The notes beneath the pieces were generated by a model. The model was not told the origin of the DNA and made no database searches. It saw only the letters and a list, made by a program, of their open reading frames with translations. Shown here piece by piece: positions 43,724 through 56,779 of a stretch of 64,000 nt of DNA; the stretch's first letter is position 1, and each line of letters opens with the position of its first letter. A program made the position numbers and the translations under genes. Source of the DNA: Colocasia esculenta (Eukaryota > Streptophyta > Magnoliopsida > Alismatales > Araceae); the NCBI GenBank assembly GCA_014218235.1, contig CM024766.1, positions 71,475,207 to 71,539,206 of the forward strand. Reading direction: 5' to 3'.

Positions 43724-46188
43724 TGATAACGACACAATTTTTCACGTTAAATTTCATACATACAGTAATTTTAGACATCTTTGTCCATAAATAATGCACA
43801 ATTTGATTTTAATTCTCATTTTCATCCATTAATAGGTTTTCAAGCATATTAGTTAAATAATTTTGGTAGAATACACTAGATAGATTTTTATAATTTTTTG
43901 AATAGTTTGACTAATAAAAGTGTTTTCTTTTTCAGGTACATTGTACATAAATAGTTGGTCTTCTTATCATTTTCGTAAATATTTTCTAAAAAACCTTGTA
44001 AATATTCATCTGTAAATAAATCAATTTTTAAATGGATAAAACAATCCTCACCCAATCCCATCAAGCCACATACCCCCACTCATGAGTTCATTGTGCCAAC
44101 ATATTTTTTTATACCACCATCGGCACCTTACACCCTTACCTTTTTCTCTCATCCAATCACAATTTGCCACCACCACCACCACAACCCTTTTCTTCCCACC
44201 AGGGGTGATGGAGGCAAGAAGACTCCAGAAGAACAGCTCTCTGGCGGTGCATCTAAAATGGAGTTGTGTGCTGTACGTGGCGGGTTCGTGCAAGGCAGAT
44301 CTGCTGAGTTGCCCAGGGCATATGAGGTGGCTGGCGGTGTGTGCTGGACCAGGGGCTGGCCGATGGGCGATGGTGCTTGAAGGCTGGGGTAGCAGAAGTG
44401 TGTGAAGGAGATGTGAGAAGGAGCGCATGCTGGCGCGGCCAGATCTGGGAGCCTGGGTTGGTGCGGCCGGTGCCCAGATTTGTGCGTTGGCGGATGGGCT
44501 ACTGTGCGAAGGCGGTTTGGCGGAAGGCGGTTTGAAGGCTGGTGTGTGTGCGGCTGTGGCCATTGGTGCGGCGTACGGATGGAGGCGGTCCTGTGCGATG
44601 CTGAGGCAATGCAGACCAGGAGCGCTGGTGGTGCTGGCGGGTGTGAAGGCGCTGTAGGATTTAGGCGGGAAGAAGGCTGTGTACGGAGCTTGTTGCGCAT
44701 CTGGCGTGGCTGGGTGCTGTGCGCGGCAGGAGGAGCTCCGGTGCGGAGCGGAGGTGTGTGCAAGCGGAGGTGCGGTGCATAGTAGAGGCAGAGCGGTGCC
44801 AGGAGCTTGGTCAGGTGCGTACGGAGCAGGCGATGTGCTTCCGGGTGCGGCCAGGAAAGATCTGAGGTGGCACGCGGCAATGGAAGCTAGAGGTGAGCTG
44901 GGTGAGGTGTTCGTGTGAGGCTGGTACGTGCGGATCTGGAAGCAGAGGCACCTGGGCGCCTATAAAGGGACCCCAAGGTCCTCAGAGCAGATGGTTCGAT
45001 TTTTGGAAGATTTTTAGATTTTAGTTTTCTTTTTTTCCCCTTTCAGCAGAGCATAGAGTTCTGATGTTTTTAGGAATTTTATTTTTAGTTCTTGTTCTTC
45101 CAGAGTTCTAAGCTTCGCCACTAGGAATTTTTAGGAATTTTTCTTCCAGTTTTTATCTGTAATTTTCCTTTTGGCATTCGGGTTGGAGTTTGTAGAATCT
45201 TTGGTTTCATCTGTTCTTCCAGAGTTGAGGAGCTTTGCCAGTTCAAGTTTTTGAGATTGTTTTCCTGCTATTTTACTCATGTATTTTCTTCTTTCAAGAG
45301 TGGGAATTCGACTATTGGGTTGGAGATTTTAGAATTTCTAGTTTTCCTTTCTCTTCTGTAAAGCTTCAAAGCATGGGAGGGTGATTGGTTGATCTTCAGT
45401 TTTTTGGTCTTTCTTGTTCTCGGGCTTCATCAGTTCAGTATTGTTGTGGAGCTTCCGAAGTTCAGAATTCCAGGAGCGTTGTGTTTTTCTGTGTTAGAGA
45501 GATCTGTTCTTCCTTTCTTCTATGTGGGTTGCAGAAATCAACGTTCTGCTTTGCTTCATCTCTTCTGTAGAGATTGTGAAAAATTGGTGGCAACTAGCAT
45601 CTGTTCTGGGTCTGTCCAATGTTTGGGAGAAGGATCATCTGAGGTCTGTGTATTGTGAAGCTTCTGGAGTGGTAGAAAGCAAGTAAAAATTGAGAGATCA
45701 GAGAGCTTGTCTTGCTGTTCTATTTTCTTTTCTTTGAAGATTTCTATTTCGTCAATATTCATATTTCTTATCTCTGGATAGACCAGAAGATTGATGTTAT
45801 AGTTTTATATTTCTTTTGTTATTTCTTACTTGTTTGATCCCTCAATTGAGAGGGTACAGTGATACAAAGTGTCTTAAATTTCAATTCTGCGTGTTATTTC
45901 ATTAAGTTGACATGTCGAGTGTGAAGGATTTGATTGATGCACTTTACAGAGTTAATTTTCATGCAATGTTATTTTGGTGAAAATGTACCCGTTAGAATGG
46001 TTTCAAATCAAAGTAGTTTAATTCAAATTCTATTCAGCCTCTCTGTGTATATGACCTGTGCTCACCGCTATATTAGTTCATCTTTGTGATTTGAACTTTG
46101 TGAGATAGTTTAGAGGAAGTGAGCATATTGATTTATGCACGGAACTCTTGACAACGGAAGTGCACAGTCAACAATGCCGCGCGCTTCA
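43724..46188 (+). repeat. 5' LTR of the Athila element
   Basis: It contains a GC-rich block (about 44200-44950) followed by a TATA box, TATAAAG at 44961-44967, and a T-rich transcribed part. The long minus-strand ORFs in the GC-rich block recur in both LTRs, but they are proline/histidine-rich shadows of the GC composition. Confidence 0.92.
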
Positions 46189-47440
46189 TCTTGGCCAAAT
46201 CATTTCCCCTTGCCTTTCATTCACCAAATCTTAGAGAAGCTTGCAGGCCAAAAATTCTTTTGCTTCCTTGATGGATATTCAGGGTATAACCAAGTGGCTA
46301 TTCACCCTGAGGACCAAGAAAAGACCACTTTCACATGTCCATTTGGAACCTTTGCCTTTAGACGCATGCCCTTCGGGCTGTGCAATGCCCCTGCAACTTT
46401 TCAACGTTGCATGCTGCATATTTTCTCAGACATGGTTGGGGATTATGTAGAAGTCTTTATGGTTGATTTCTCTGTGTTTGGAAATGACTTTGATTCGTGC
46501 CTCGACCATTTGACTGAAGTGCTCAAAAGATGCATTAATGCCAATCTTGTCTTAAGTTGGGAAAAGAGCCACTTCATGGTTAAGGATGGGATTGTCTTAG
46601 GACATATTGTCTCAGAGAGAAGGATAGAGGTAGATAAAGCCAAGATAAATCTCATTTCTGAATTGCCTCCTCCCAACTCTGTCAAACAAATTCGATCCTT
46701 CCTTGGTCATGCTGGATTCTATAGGAGGTTCATCAAAGACTTTTCCAAAATTGCAAGACCATTGACTTCTTTGTTAAAAGACACTCCTTTCATTTTTGAC
46801 GAAGCTTGTCATAAAGCATTTGAGGACTTAAAGGACATTTTGACCAGAGCTCCAATTCTACAATCTCCAGACTGGTCATTACCATTTGAGATATTGTGTG
46901 ATGCTTCAGATTTTGCTATAGGTGCCATTTTGGGTCAGAAAACTGATAAAGGATCTGTTGTGATTTATTATGCAAGCAGAACATTGAATGACACTCAGAT
47001 TCGATACACAACCACTGAGAAAGAGCTCCTAGCCGTTGTCTTTGCCTTAGAGAAGTTCAGATCCTATCTTTTAGAGCTAAAATCATTGTTTTCACTGACC
47101 ATGCTGCCTTAAGGCATTTGCTTGCCAAAAAGGATGCTAAGCCTAGGTTGATCAGATGGATCCTCTTGTTACAGGAGTTTGATCTGGAAATTCATGATAA
47201 GAAAGGGTCCAAGAATGTGGTAGCTGACCATTTGTCCAGAATAATTGCCCCGGACTCCATTCCTATTAGAGATGCTTTCCCGGATGAGCACATTTTAGCT
47301 GTCTCCAAATCTCCATGGTACGCACACATTGTGAATTACAAAGTCATTGGATGAGTACCTGGAGATTGGACCAAAAATGAAAGAGAGAGATTCTTTGCTA
47401 GGGACAAGTATTATATTTGGGAGGACCCGGAGCTATTTTT
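46189..47440 (+). pseudogene. Athila RT and RNase H, N-truncated and frameshifted
   Basis: RT begins in the middle of the domain at HFPLPFIHQILEKLAG, followed by FCFLDGYSGYNQVAIHPEDQ and RRMPFGLCNAPATFQRCM. The active-site block reads FMVDFSVFG: the first aspartate of the usual F-M-D-D is valine (codon 46462-46464), so polymerase activity should be lost. RNase H follows (LCDASDFAIGAIL, TTTEKELLAVVFALEKF). The frame shifts near 47078, resumes in HLLAKKDAKPRLIRW and NVVADHLSRI, and meets an in-frame TGA at 47352-47354. Confidence 0.9.
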
Positions 47441-47456
47441 CATTGGACCAGACCAA

Positions 47457-48608
47457 GTGATAAGAAGATGCGTCCCTGAGAGTGAGCATCAAAGTGTCCT
47501 CAAGTTTTGCCATTATCTTGCTTGTGGAGGGCATTTTTCAGGAAAGAAGACCGCTGCTAAGGTTTTAGACTCTGGTTTCTACTGGCCCACATTGTTTAAG
47601 GATGCCCACCAATTTTGTAAGGCCTGTCCTAGATGTCAAAGAATGGGAAATATTTCTAAGAAGGATATGATGCCTCTTAACCCCATTCTAGTTGTAGAAT
47701 TTTTTGATGTATGGGGGATAGACTTTATGGGACCTTTTCCACTATCCTTTGGATACACGTACATTCTAGTTGCTGTTGATTATGTGTCCAAATGGATAGA
47801 GGCCATTGCCACAAAGACCAATGATAATAAGGTGGTTATCAAATTTGTTCAGAAAAACATCTTTTCTAGATTTGGGTGGCCCAAAGCAATCATTAGTGAT
47901 GGAGGACCTCATTTCATTAACACTCAGTTTAGGAGCCTCCTAAGGAAGTATGGGATCACCCATAAGCTGGCAACACCTTACCATCCGCAAACTAGTGGCC
48001 AGGTGGAAGTATCAAACAGGGAGATTAAGAACATTCTTCAGAAGTCGGTTAGGCCTGATAGGAATGACTGGTCAAAAAGGATAGATGATGCATTGTGGGC
48101 CTACCGAACTGCTTTCAAAACTCCCATTGGAATGTCCCCTTACCGGCTTGTTTTTGGAAAATCTTGTCATCTGTCGGTAGAACTTGAGCATAGAGCCTAT
48201 TGGGCTATTAAACAGGTAAATCTTGATTTAGCCCAAGCTAGTCAACAAAGGACCCTTCAGCTGAATGAGCTAGAAGAGCTCAGAAATGAGGCCTACGAAA
48301 GTTCCAAGATTTATAAAGCCAAGGCCAAAGCATTCCATGATAAACACATTCATAGAAAAACTTTTCAAGTGCATGATAAAGTCTGGCTATTTAATTCAAG
48401 GCTTCGTCTGTTTTCGAGAAAATTGAAGTCCCGATGGGATGGTCCTTATACTGTCGTCAAAGCTTGTGACAATGGTGCTATCACTATTCTTGATCCTAAA
48501 AATGGACAATCATTCACTGTTAATGGGCAGAGATTAAAGCATTTCTTTGAACGCCCATCTTCCTTAAAAATTGACTCTACCAAGCTAGCTGAGCCAAATG
48601 AAGCCTAA
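47457..48608 (+). pseudogene. Athila integrase, open frame
   Basis: 383 codons in the same frame as the RNase H tail but cut off by the TGA at 47352. Zinc finger residues are H19, H26, C57 and C60. The catalytic core is D89 (GIDFMGPFP), D148 (ISDGGPHF) and E184 (GQVEVSNREI), with D-35-E spacing. The C-terminal domain runs to VNGQRLKHFFERP. All catalytic residues are kept although the element cannot make a full pol. Confidence 0.92.
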
Positions 48609-49680
48609 TGACGTCCGGCTGAAGACGATAAACTTAGCGCTCTTGGGAGGCAACCCAAGTGTACAAATTTCCTTTATCAGGTAATTCTCTGTCTTACTTT
48701 TCTTTCCTGTAAATAAATTGGGAGGGGTAGAATAAGCATGCATTCATAGGCATCACCCTAATCTGTGCTTCATTTTTTTTTAGCTTGTACATATGCAAAT
48801 AAAAACTTCACAATGTTTCATCTTTGAATAAAAATACATTGCATTGTGCAACCCATATTATGTGTCTGATCTTTAACCATTAAAATTTTGCGGTTGTCAC
48901 ATCCCTTTGCAGACATCCATGTTAGATAGCCTCTAATAAAGGATTACATGTATTACCTGTCTACCTTATGTAAGGATTTATGGCAGGAAGTTTCATACAC
49001 ACACTACATAGCCACTTAGACTAGCTGAACCTGAATGAAGCAAATTTGCTAAAGCTAGTAGGAGAGAGGTGATTGGTTTTCTCCCCTCCCCTTAAGTGAA
49101 TTACGAAGGAAGTGAAGGCATGTGATCAAGGAACCTGACTATTCATCCTTCCGTAAAGAGGAAAAGAAAAGAAAAGCAAAAAAGCTAAAAGCAAAAGCAA
49201 AAGAAAAAAATTATTCATGAAAAATGCCTCGGATCTGAGTAAAGTTGGACTCGCTACTCTTGAAAAGTGATGGGTTGTGCAGCATTATGGATGAAAAAGA
49301 AAAAAATTCTGAGTGCACAAAGTGCAAATAAAGAGGCAAAGTCCTCAGCTCAGAGAAATAATCCTCAAGGAAGTTGGACAAAATGGAACTGAGAGAAACA
49401 ACCCGATCTGACTGAGCAAAGATCTTATTTCACAAATTTTTTCTTCTTCCTCGAATTAATCTAATCTCAATTACTGCTGAGGCAAAGGAGCTTCAGGAGG
49501 GCTGATGTGAACTCTTAAGTGAGCTATCATTTGTGCACTAATTTCTTGCCATAAGCCCTTACAATTAGGAAAGACATATCTCTACATTAATCTTTTACAT
49601 GATGGTTGTTTTGCATGAGACATTACATCTTCTAGTCCTACATCTGGAGTAATTTTCATTGCTAAGGGACTAGCAATGTT
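48609..49680 (+). other. Athila 3' untranslated region, no env-like ORF
   Basis: It begins with TTAGCGCTCTTGGGAGGCAACCCA-like sequence near 48635, typical downstream of Athila pol. AT-rich and A-rich tracts follow. No ORF comparable to the envelope-like gene of some Athila elements is present. Confidence 0.65.
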
Positions 49681-49694
49681 TAAGTAGGGGGGAG
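49681..49694 (+). promoter_or_regulatory. Polypurine tract of the Athila element
   Basis: TAAGTAGGGGGGAG immediately precedes the 3' LTR start TGATAACG at 49695. Confidence 0.85.
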
Positions 49695-52147
49695 TGATAA
49701 CGACACAATTTTCGCATTAAATTTCATACATATAGTAATTTTAGACATCTTTGTCCATAAATAATGCGCAATTTGATTTTAATTCTCATTTTCATCCATT
49801 GATAGGTTTTCGAGCATATTAGTTAAATAATTTTGGTAGAATACACAAGTTAGATTTTTATAATTTTTTGAATAGTTTGACTAATAAAAGTGTTTTCTTT
49901 TTCAGGTACATTGTACATAAATAATTGGTCTTCTTATCATTTTCGTAAATATTTTCTAAAAATCCTTGTAAATATTCATCTGTAAATAAATCAGTTTTTA
50001 AATGGATAAAACAATCCTCACCCAATCCCATCAAGCCACATACTCCCACTCATGAGTTCATTGTGCCAACATATTTTTTTATACCACCATCGGCACCTTA
50101 CACCCTTACCTTTTTCTCTCATCCAATCACAATTGGCCATCTCCACCACCACAACCCTTTTCTTCCCACCAGGGGCGATGGAGGCAAGAAGATTCCATAA
50201 GAACAGCTCTCTGGCGGTGCATCTGAAATGGAGCTGTGTGCTGTGCGTGACGGGTTCGTGCAAGGCAGATCTGCTGAGCTGCCCAGGGCATATGAGGTGG
50301 CTGGCGGTGTGTGCTGGACCAGAGGCTGGCCGATGGGCGATGGTGCCTGAAGGGTGGGGTAGCAGAAGTGTGTGAAGGAGATGTGAGGAGGAGCGCATGC
50401 TGGCGCGGCCAGATCTGGGAGCCCGGGTTGGTGCGGCCGGTGCCCAGATCTGTGCGTTGGCGGATGGGCTACTGTGCGAAGGCGGTTTGGCGGAAGGCAG
50501 TTTGAAGGCTGGTGTGTGTGCGGCTGTGGCCATTGGTGCGGCGTACGGATGGAGGCGGTCCTGTGAGATGCTGAGGTGATGCAGACCAGGAGCACTGGCG
50601 GTGCTGGCGGGTGTGAAGGCGCTGCAGGATTTGGGTGGGAAGAAGGCGGTGTACGGAGCTTACTGCGCATCTGGCGTGGCTGGGTTCTGTGCGCGGTAGG
50701 AGGAGCTCCAGTGCGGAGCGGAGGTGTGTGCAAGCGGAGGTGAGGTGCGCAGCAGAGGCGGAGCGGCGCCAGGAGCTGGGCCAGGGGCATACGGAGCAGG
50801 CGATGTGCTGCCTGGTGCGGCCAGGCCAGATCTGAGGTGGCGCGCGGCGATGGAAGCTGGAGGTGAGTTGGGCGCGGTGTTCGTGTGAGGCTGGTACGTG
50901 CGGATCTGGAAGCAGAGGTGCCTAGGCGCCTATAAAGGGACCCCAAGATCCTGAGAGCAGATGGTTCGATTTTTGGAAGATTTTTAGATTTTAGTTTTCT
51001 TTTTTTCCCCTTTCAGCAGAACATGGAGTTCGGATGTTTTTAGGATTTTTATTTTTAGTTCTTGTTCTTCCAGAGTTCTAAGCTTTGCCAGTAGGAATTT
51101 TTCTTCCAGTTTTTATCTGTAATTTTCCTTTTGGCATCCGGGTTGGAGTTTGTAGAATCTTTGGTTTCATCTGTTCTTCCAGAGTTGAGGAACTTTGCCA
51201 GTTCAAGTTTTTGAGATTGTTTTCTTGCTATTTTACTCCTGTATTTTCTTCTTTCAAGAGTGGGAATTCGACTGTTGGGTTGGAGATTTTAGAATTTCTA
51301 GTTTTCCTTTCTCTTCTGTAAAGCTTCAAAGCATGGGAGGGTGATTGGTTGTTCTTTAGTTTTCTGGTCTTTCTTGTTCTCAGGATTCATCAGTCCAGTA
51401 TTGTTGTGGAGCTTCCGAAGTTCATAATTCCAGGAGCGTTGTGTTTTTATGTGTTAGAGAGATCTGTTCTTCCTTTCTTCTATGTGGGTTGCAGAAATCA
51501 ACGTTCTGCTTTGCTTCATCTCTTCTGTGGAGATTGTAAAAATTGGTGGCAACTAGCATATGTTCTTGGTCTATCCAATGTTTGGGAGAAGGATCATCTA
51601 AGGTCTGTGTATTGTGAAGCTTCTGGAGTGGCAGAAAGCAAGTAAAAATTGAGAGATCAGAGAGCTTGTGTTGCTGTTCTATTTTCTTTTCTTTGAAGAT
51701 TTCTATTTCGTCAGTATTCATATTTCTTTTCTCTGGATAGACCAGAAGATTGATGTTATAGTTTTATATTTCTTTTGTTATTTCTTACTTGTTTGATCCC
51801 TCAATTGAGAGGGTACAGTGATACAAAGTGTCTTAAATTTCAATTCTGCGTGTTATTTCATTAAGTTGACATGTCGAGTGTGAAGGATTTGATTGATGCA
51901 CTTTACAGAGTTAATTTTCATGCAATGTTATTTTGGTGAAAATGTACCTGTTAGAATGGTTTCAAATCAAAGTAGTTTAATTCAAATTCTATTCAGCCTC
52001 TCTATGGATATGACCTGTGCTCACCGTTATATTAGTTCATCTTTGTGATTTTAAATTTGTGAGATAGTTTAGAGGAAGTGAGCATATTGATTTGTGCACG
52101 GAACTCTCGACAACGGAAGTGCACAGTCAACAATGCCGCGCGCTTCA
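49695..52147 (+). repeat. 3' LTR of the Athila element
   Basis: A close copy of 43724-46188. TATA box TATAAAG is at 50931-50937. It ends GCGCGCTTCA, followed by the target copy GCTAT at 52148-52152. Confidence 0.92.
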
Positions 52148-52152
52148 GCTAT

Positions 52153-53567
52153 GTCAGTATTTTAATAAGAAGGATTGTAGTGTGAATGGTACAGTAAGAT
52201 TAGGCAGTTAGTAGAATAGTTAAGAGAAATGTTTTGCAGAAATGAAATTATGATGTTGGCAGTAAAATTAAAGTTCAATATTACTAAATAGATGAAGAAT
52301 ATAGTAGATTATAAAGCAGCGATAATCAGATGAATCAAGGAATGTGCATCAGAAATTTGTGTAAATAGTAAGCAGCAAGGTGATCCAGATGAACGAATGG
52401 GTTTCGTATAAGAATGTTTCTAAAGTTTAATGTAAAGGTCGCAGCAGAACAGTTAAAGAATAGTGAGTAGATTAAGAGGTGGCAAAGCAAAATAGAAAGG
52501 ATAAGGAAAGGCATGATCAATTTAGCAGCAAGGAATTCTGAATAAGATGACATCGAGTAAGTTTTGTCTTGATAACAGCATGGCAGTAGTGAGAATAGAA
52601 ATTGTAAAAAGATATGGGTTTGGTTTGCTGAGTTAGTCAGAAAATATTGTCTGAAATGAGGAAAGCATATAAAAGGTAAAGTATGTTAGTAGTGATATGG
52701 TAAAATTCAGAATTTAGTGTGGCACAGAAATAGTTAAAAACAGAATCTGAGCAGGGTCAGTTAAGCAGTGTAATTATGAGATAAGAAAAGTGCAACGTCA
52801 GCCTAGGAATACGAATTAAGGTAAGATGTGTTGACAGTGGTATGCCAGAATTCAGAGTTTAAGCAGATGGTTCGATCAGAATAAGAAAAGTAGACCGAAA
52901 ACATTAGTGTTTTCTTCCAGTGGTAAGTGAATAAATAAGATGATTTGGGAAGCCAGTAAAGGTGAAACTGAGGTCAAAGTTATGGTTTTGCCCAGTGTTT
53001 GGTGTGATCAGAGTAGCGCAGCAGAAGCGTGGTGGGTCCATAACCCACAAGTCAGACAGTTAAGTATGTGAATGCAGATAAAGCAGAGTAATGGCTAACG
53101 ATGACAAGTGGATAATGGAATGGCACCGAGAAATTCGAGAATTTAAGCAAGTTTTAGCACGACAAAACATCCAAAGGTAGCGGAATAAAGTGAAAGGTTT
53201 TGAGCAAGGAAAATGGCCTAGAAAGAAATGTTGCAAACACAGCCCAGAAAATGTGGAAGCAGGTTGAGCCCAAGGAGATAAAGTGCCACCGGAAAGGTAG
53301 AATCGCCTACGGTCAAAGGGTAAGGAATGTCAGATTGAATCTATGGAATGGAGCAGTAATGAAATGAATTGAAAAGAGAATAGAAGGCAGAACAAGTGTG
53401 AAAATGAAAAAAATAGATTAGTTAGTACAGATGGTTTGAAACAAAGATGCAGAGGAAGTGTATCCTACTTGTTATGTATATGGTTTTATTTCTTTTGAGG
53501 TGATAATCTGGCTTATTATGGTTTATTTTGAATGTCGAGGATGACATTCCTTTTTAGGTGATAATAA
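52153..53567 (+). other. Element B interior, right part, no coding homology
   Basis: AG-rich sequence rich in short CAG/AAG-type runs. No recognisable gypsy motif was found. It ends with GAATGTCGAGGATGACATTCC (an inverted GAATGTC/GACATTC pair at 53530-53550) and a poor polypurine tract before the 3' LTR. Confidence 0.55.
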
Positions 53568-56500
53568 TGTAACATCGCGCGTTTTTCGGATCCTCGTGGA
53601 TCCTTGTTTAGCAGGTTTGGTGGCCAATGTGTGGCCCATTAGCTTGTGTTTCAGGTGTTCGCATGGGTTGTGAGGCTTTGTGGGCCAGCAGATTGGGCCC
53701 AAAGCGCTCATAGGTTCTCTGCCTGTGAATACGACAGGGGTATGCGTCGCGTTCTAAACGCGGCGGCCCTGGTGGTCGCGTTTATGCTACTGCTGTTTGG
53801 CGGTCTTCATTTGCATGGCTGCCGCGTGTCGTGCGCTGGGCAGTCACCTGATGTCGGCCTTGGGAAGGCGATGACCTCCTACATCGCGTTCAGGTCGCGA
53901 CGTAGGGCTGCGTCGCATTCCCAACCGCTGTGCGTTTTTAAAGATGTTTTGGCCGGACAGGGGTGGGGCAAGCTCTGCTCGGCGAGTGGAGGAGTTGCTG
54001 CAGTTTCTCTGGGCGATTCGGAGTTTTAGCGGGGTTTTTGGCGTGCTCTCGCCGCGAGTACGTCGTGTGGAGCGGGGGAGATGCTGTACCATGGATGGTT
54101 TGCGTGTTCTTCGTGAAGGTAGGGGATCCCACCTGGTTTCATTGCGTGGATCATGTATGTGGCATGTTTGAACTGTTTATCGCTTTATAAACAGTAGATA
54201 TCATGCTAAGGCAATCATTAAAGCATGAAAAATGGCAATTAAGCATGGTTTGCATGGCTTGTGGGGGTAATCTGAGGAAAGGATCTCGGATTAGGGTTTT
54301 CGCCTATGAAGGCGACAGACCCTTCTGTCGCGACCAGGTCGCGACAGGCCGACCCGTCGCGTTCTGGTTTTGAACGCGACATGTTGGGGTGTCACGTTCG
54401 GGTTTTGAACGCTACATATCAGGATGTCACGATCTGAATGCAACAGTACCCCACGTCGCAACCTCAGTCGTGAGGTCTTTTTGTGCATGTTTTCAAGGTA
54501 CGATTATCCAATTATTTGTTAAGTGTTGTGCATGGCTTCAATAAGTGGTGCATTGGCACCTGTAGCGCTCTTTGAGCGTCTCGTTGTGTTGTTAGCATGC
54601 TGTTTACGCAAGTGGTGTGTCGTTTACATAGATTAAGTGTGTGTGTGTATGGCGCACACATTATCGTGGTATACCTTTATGGTTTGTCGTGGTAGTTGGG
54701 CTGTGAGGTTCCAGTGTGAACCTAGCCTTGATCTTTAATGTCTTTTATGGATCCTTTCAGATGGTTTAATTAGTATAGCCCGAGTAAGATTAAGAGTTTG
54801 TGCACAGTTATTGTACATGGTGTTTAATGTGGTAAAGGAGGTCATGAAATGACCGATGATTAATGATTAATGTAATTCGTGTATGTGTTTGTGTTTGTGT
54901 AGGTTAGCTTGTAGGTCACATGGTGACTAGGGACAAGCTACTCGTGACACTTGTACTGTGGTTTGAAATAAATATTATGTGTATGTACCATGGTTTGAGC
55001 TTGCCGAGTTAGGTGGTCCGGTGCCTGTTCCGGAATACCTCTGTAGTCGGGTACCCCAAGTTCTATGTAAGCCAGGCACGTGTGTTTGTTATGCTCGGGG
55101 TCTATCTTGGTACTTGGGTTGTACCGTCAAGGTCTGTGTCGTCTGTCCTAGACACCCTTACTCCTGTGTTTGAGTTGTACGTCCGGCTGAGGGAAAGATG
55201 GCAGTGGGACAGCGACTTGTGAGAGTTTGTGTTTGGTCACTTGTAGCACACTCGTAGTTGGGGGTACGGACACCAGTCGTCGACACTGGTCCCCAACTAG
55301 TCCAGTTTTCCAGTGCCTCACTTTAGGGTGCTTAGGCCAGAGTCCCTAAAGGTGCCAAGCATGGGCCTGCAGTTGTGTGTGGTCTGCAGGTGTGGTGTTG
55401 GTTGGTCTCCACTGTTCTTTGGCTTGTGCTTGTGGAGCGGAAGTTGGACCTTTCGTCCGTGACTGCGAGACTGAGAGGTAGTTCTTGTGCTGTCCAGGTT
55501 GGATACTGGCGTCATGAACCAGTAGTCCATTCCCGTGTGGCGGCATCGTTCCTTTACGACTCGTGCTTTGCTACTGGTTGTAGTGTGTGTGTAGTGTCTT
55601 GTTGGTTGTGGTTTTACCCGTTGAGGTGTGCCCTAGTGTTGGCACGGTTGTAGTTGTGGTTTGTGAGCGGAGACTCACTGGTTGTGGTTTGACTCATGTG
55701 GTGTGCCCCGTCGTTGGCACAGTTGTGTCAAGGTTTTGCCTGTGGTGGCATGCTTTGTGGTGGCACTGGTTTGGTTGTGGTTTCCGTGGTGGTACCCCGT
55801 GGTAGAAGGTACCTGTACCCTGTGTGGGTAGTGCTTTATGGTGGTACGCTGTGTACCAGTCTTTTCAGGTGTTGAGGTGGAGGTCGTGTGGTGTGACCTT
55901 CCACTTGTTGTGTTTTACCCTTCCTCGGGTAAACTTTCGATTATGGTTTCAGTGTGTGATGGACTAGCATCGTTGTAGCCCGTCCTGCTACCTTGTGTGT
56001 GGCTCCCGACATATTATGGTCTGGGGGTATAATGGGCTAGCTCTTGGTTAGTGGTTCTGCTACCCGTGTGTTTGGGGTTCGCCTGTGAAGCTTGTAGCCT
56101 AGGCAGTGGTTTGCCTGGGTGGCTTGTAGCTTAGGCGACCAGTCGTTGAAATAATGTGCCTGTGAAGCTTGCGGCCTAGGCATTTTAGTTGTTGAGCGAA
56201 CTAGTAGTGCTGTGCTAGTCCTGTGGTTCCTGTTTCTTTCCGAGGAATATGTATTTGTTTATGATTTACTGTTTAATTTGTTATTTATTATAAATGTTGT
56301 GAGCATGATATGGTTTGGCTATTTGAGTTGCCAGTGAGACCCTCCGGGGTTAAGGTTCTTCAGTGTTGCATGTTGTTTTGGGTGGTTCCCTACTGAGCCT
56401 GTGACTTGTTGATGCTCACTCCCCTACAGTTCTTTTTAGGGCTTGCCATTTGTGTGGCTTGTGGAGACGTTGTGGCAGACTTGTACCACCAGCAGTTGAG

Positions 56501-56774
56501 TTGTAGTCATGTTGTGTGAGCTTGTGCTCCCTCGGGGTATGCCCCAAGTAGTTGTACTTTTTAATTGGACATGTAATAATGTATTGGGACAGTTGTACAA
56601 TGTGGTTTACAGATATGAGCACATGTACTTTCTTGTGTCTTATACCGTAGTTGTTGTCTTTTATATTCTTACTGGACACTTGTGTGAGATATCCCTTCCG
56701 AGACTTCGGTCCGTTCGCGGGAGGCGGATCTTGATATGGAGCCTTATTGGGCATAAGTATCCAGAGCCATCACA
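53568..56774 (+). repeat. 3' LTR of element B
   Basis: It begins TGTAACATCGCGCG and ends GAGCCATCACA. The hairpin series of the 5' LTR is conserved here, including 54905-54940, 55321-55351 and the conserved stem-loop at 56394-56418. Confidence 0.9.
56394..56418 (+). other. Conserved LTR stem-loop (B 3' LTR)
   Basis: TGAGC / GCTCA stem as in the 5' LTR. The loop differs at two positions, while the stem, the CCTAC prefix and the CTCCCCTAC suffix are unchanged. Confidence 0.55.
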
Positions 56775-56779
56775 GTTCT

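Larger units (their letters stand above)
43724..52147 (+). mobile_element. Athila-type gypsy element with a large internal deletion
   Basis: LTRs of 2465 bp (43724-46188) and 2453 bp (49695-52147) with ends TGATAACGAC...GCGCGCTTCA, and the perfect target duplication GCTAT (43719-43723 and 52148-52152). The interior starts directly in RT, so gag, protease and the RT N-terminus are gone. RNase H and integrase remain. It is nested in the interior of element B. Confidence 0.93.
39433..56774 (+). mobile_element. Element B: large gypsy derivative with coding-free interior, hosting an Athila element
   Basis: LTRs of 3199 bp (39433-42631) and 3207 bp (53568-56774) flank an initiator-Met primer site and an interior that, without the nested Athila, is about 2.5 kb and has no gag or pol homology. 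The target duplication is imperfect: GCTCT (39428-39432) and GTTCT (56775-56779). The LTRs differ at roughly 6 percent of positions in their first 170 bp, so this is older than the Tekay insertion. It resembles a non-autonomous large retrotransposon derivative. Confidence 0.85.

Noticed and set aside
44149..44880. Long minus-strand ORF in the Athila LTR, with a 275-codon counterpart at 50119-50946
   Set aside because: Proline/histidine/serine-rich, caused by GC-rich sequence. It recurs only because the two LTRs are copies, and the frames are broken differently.
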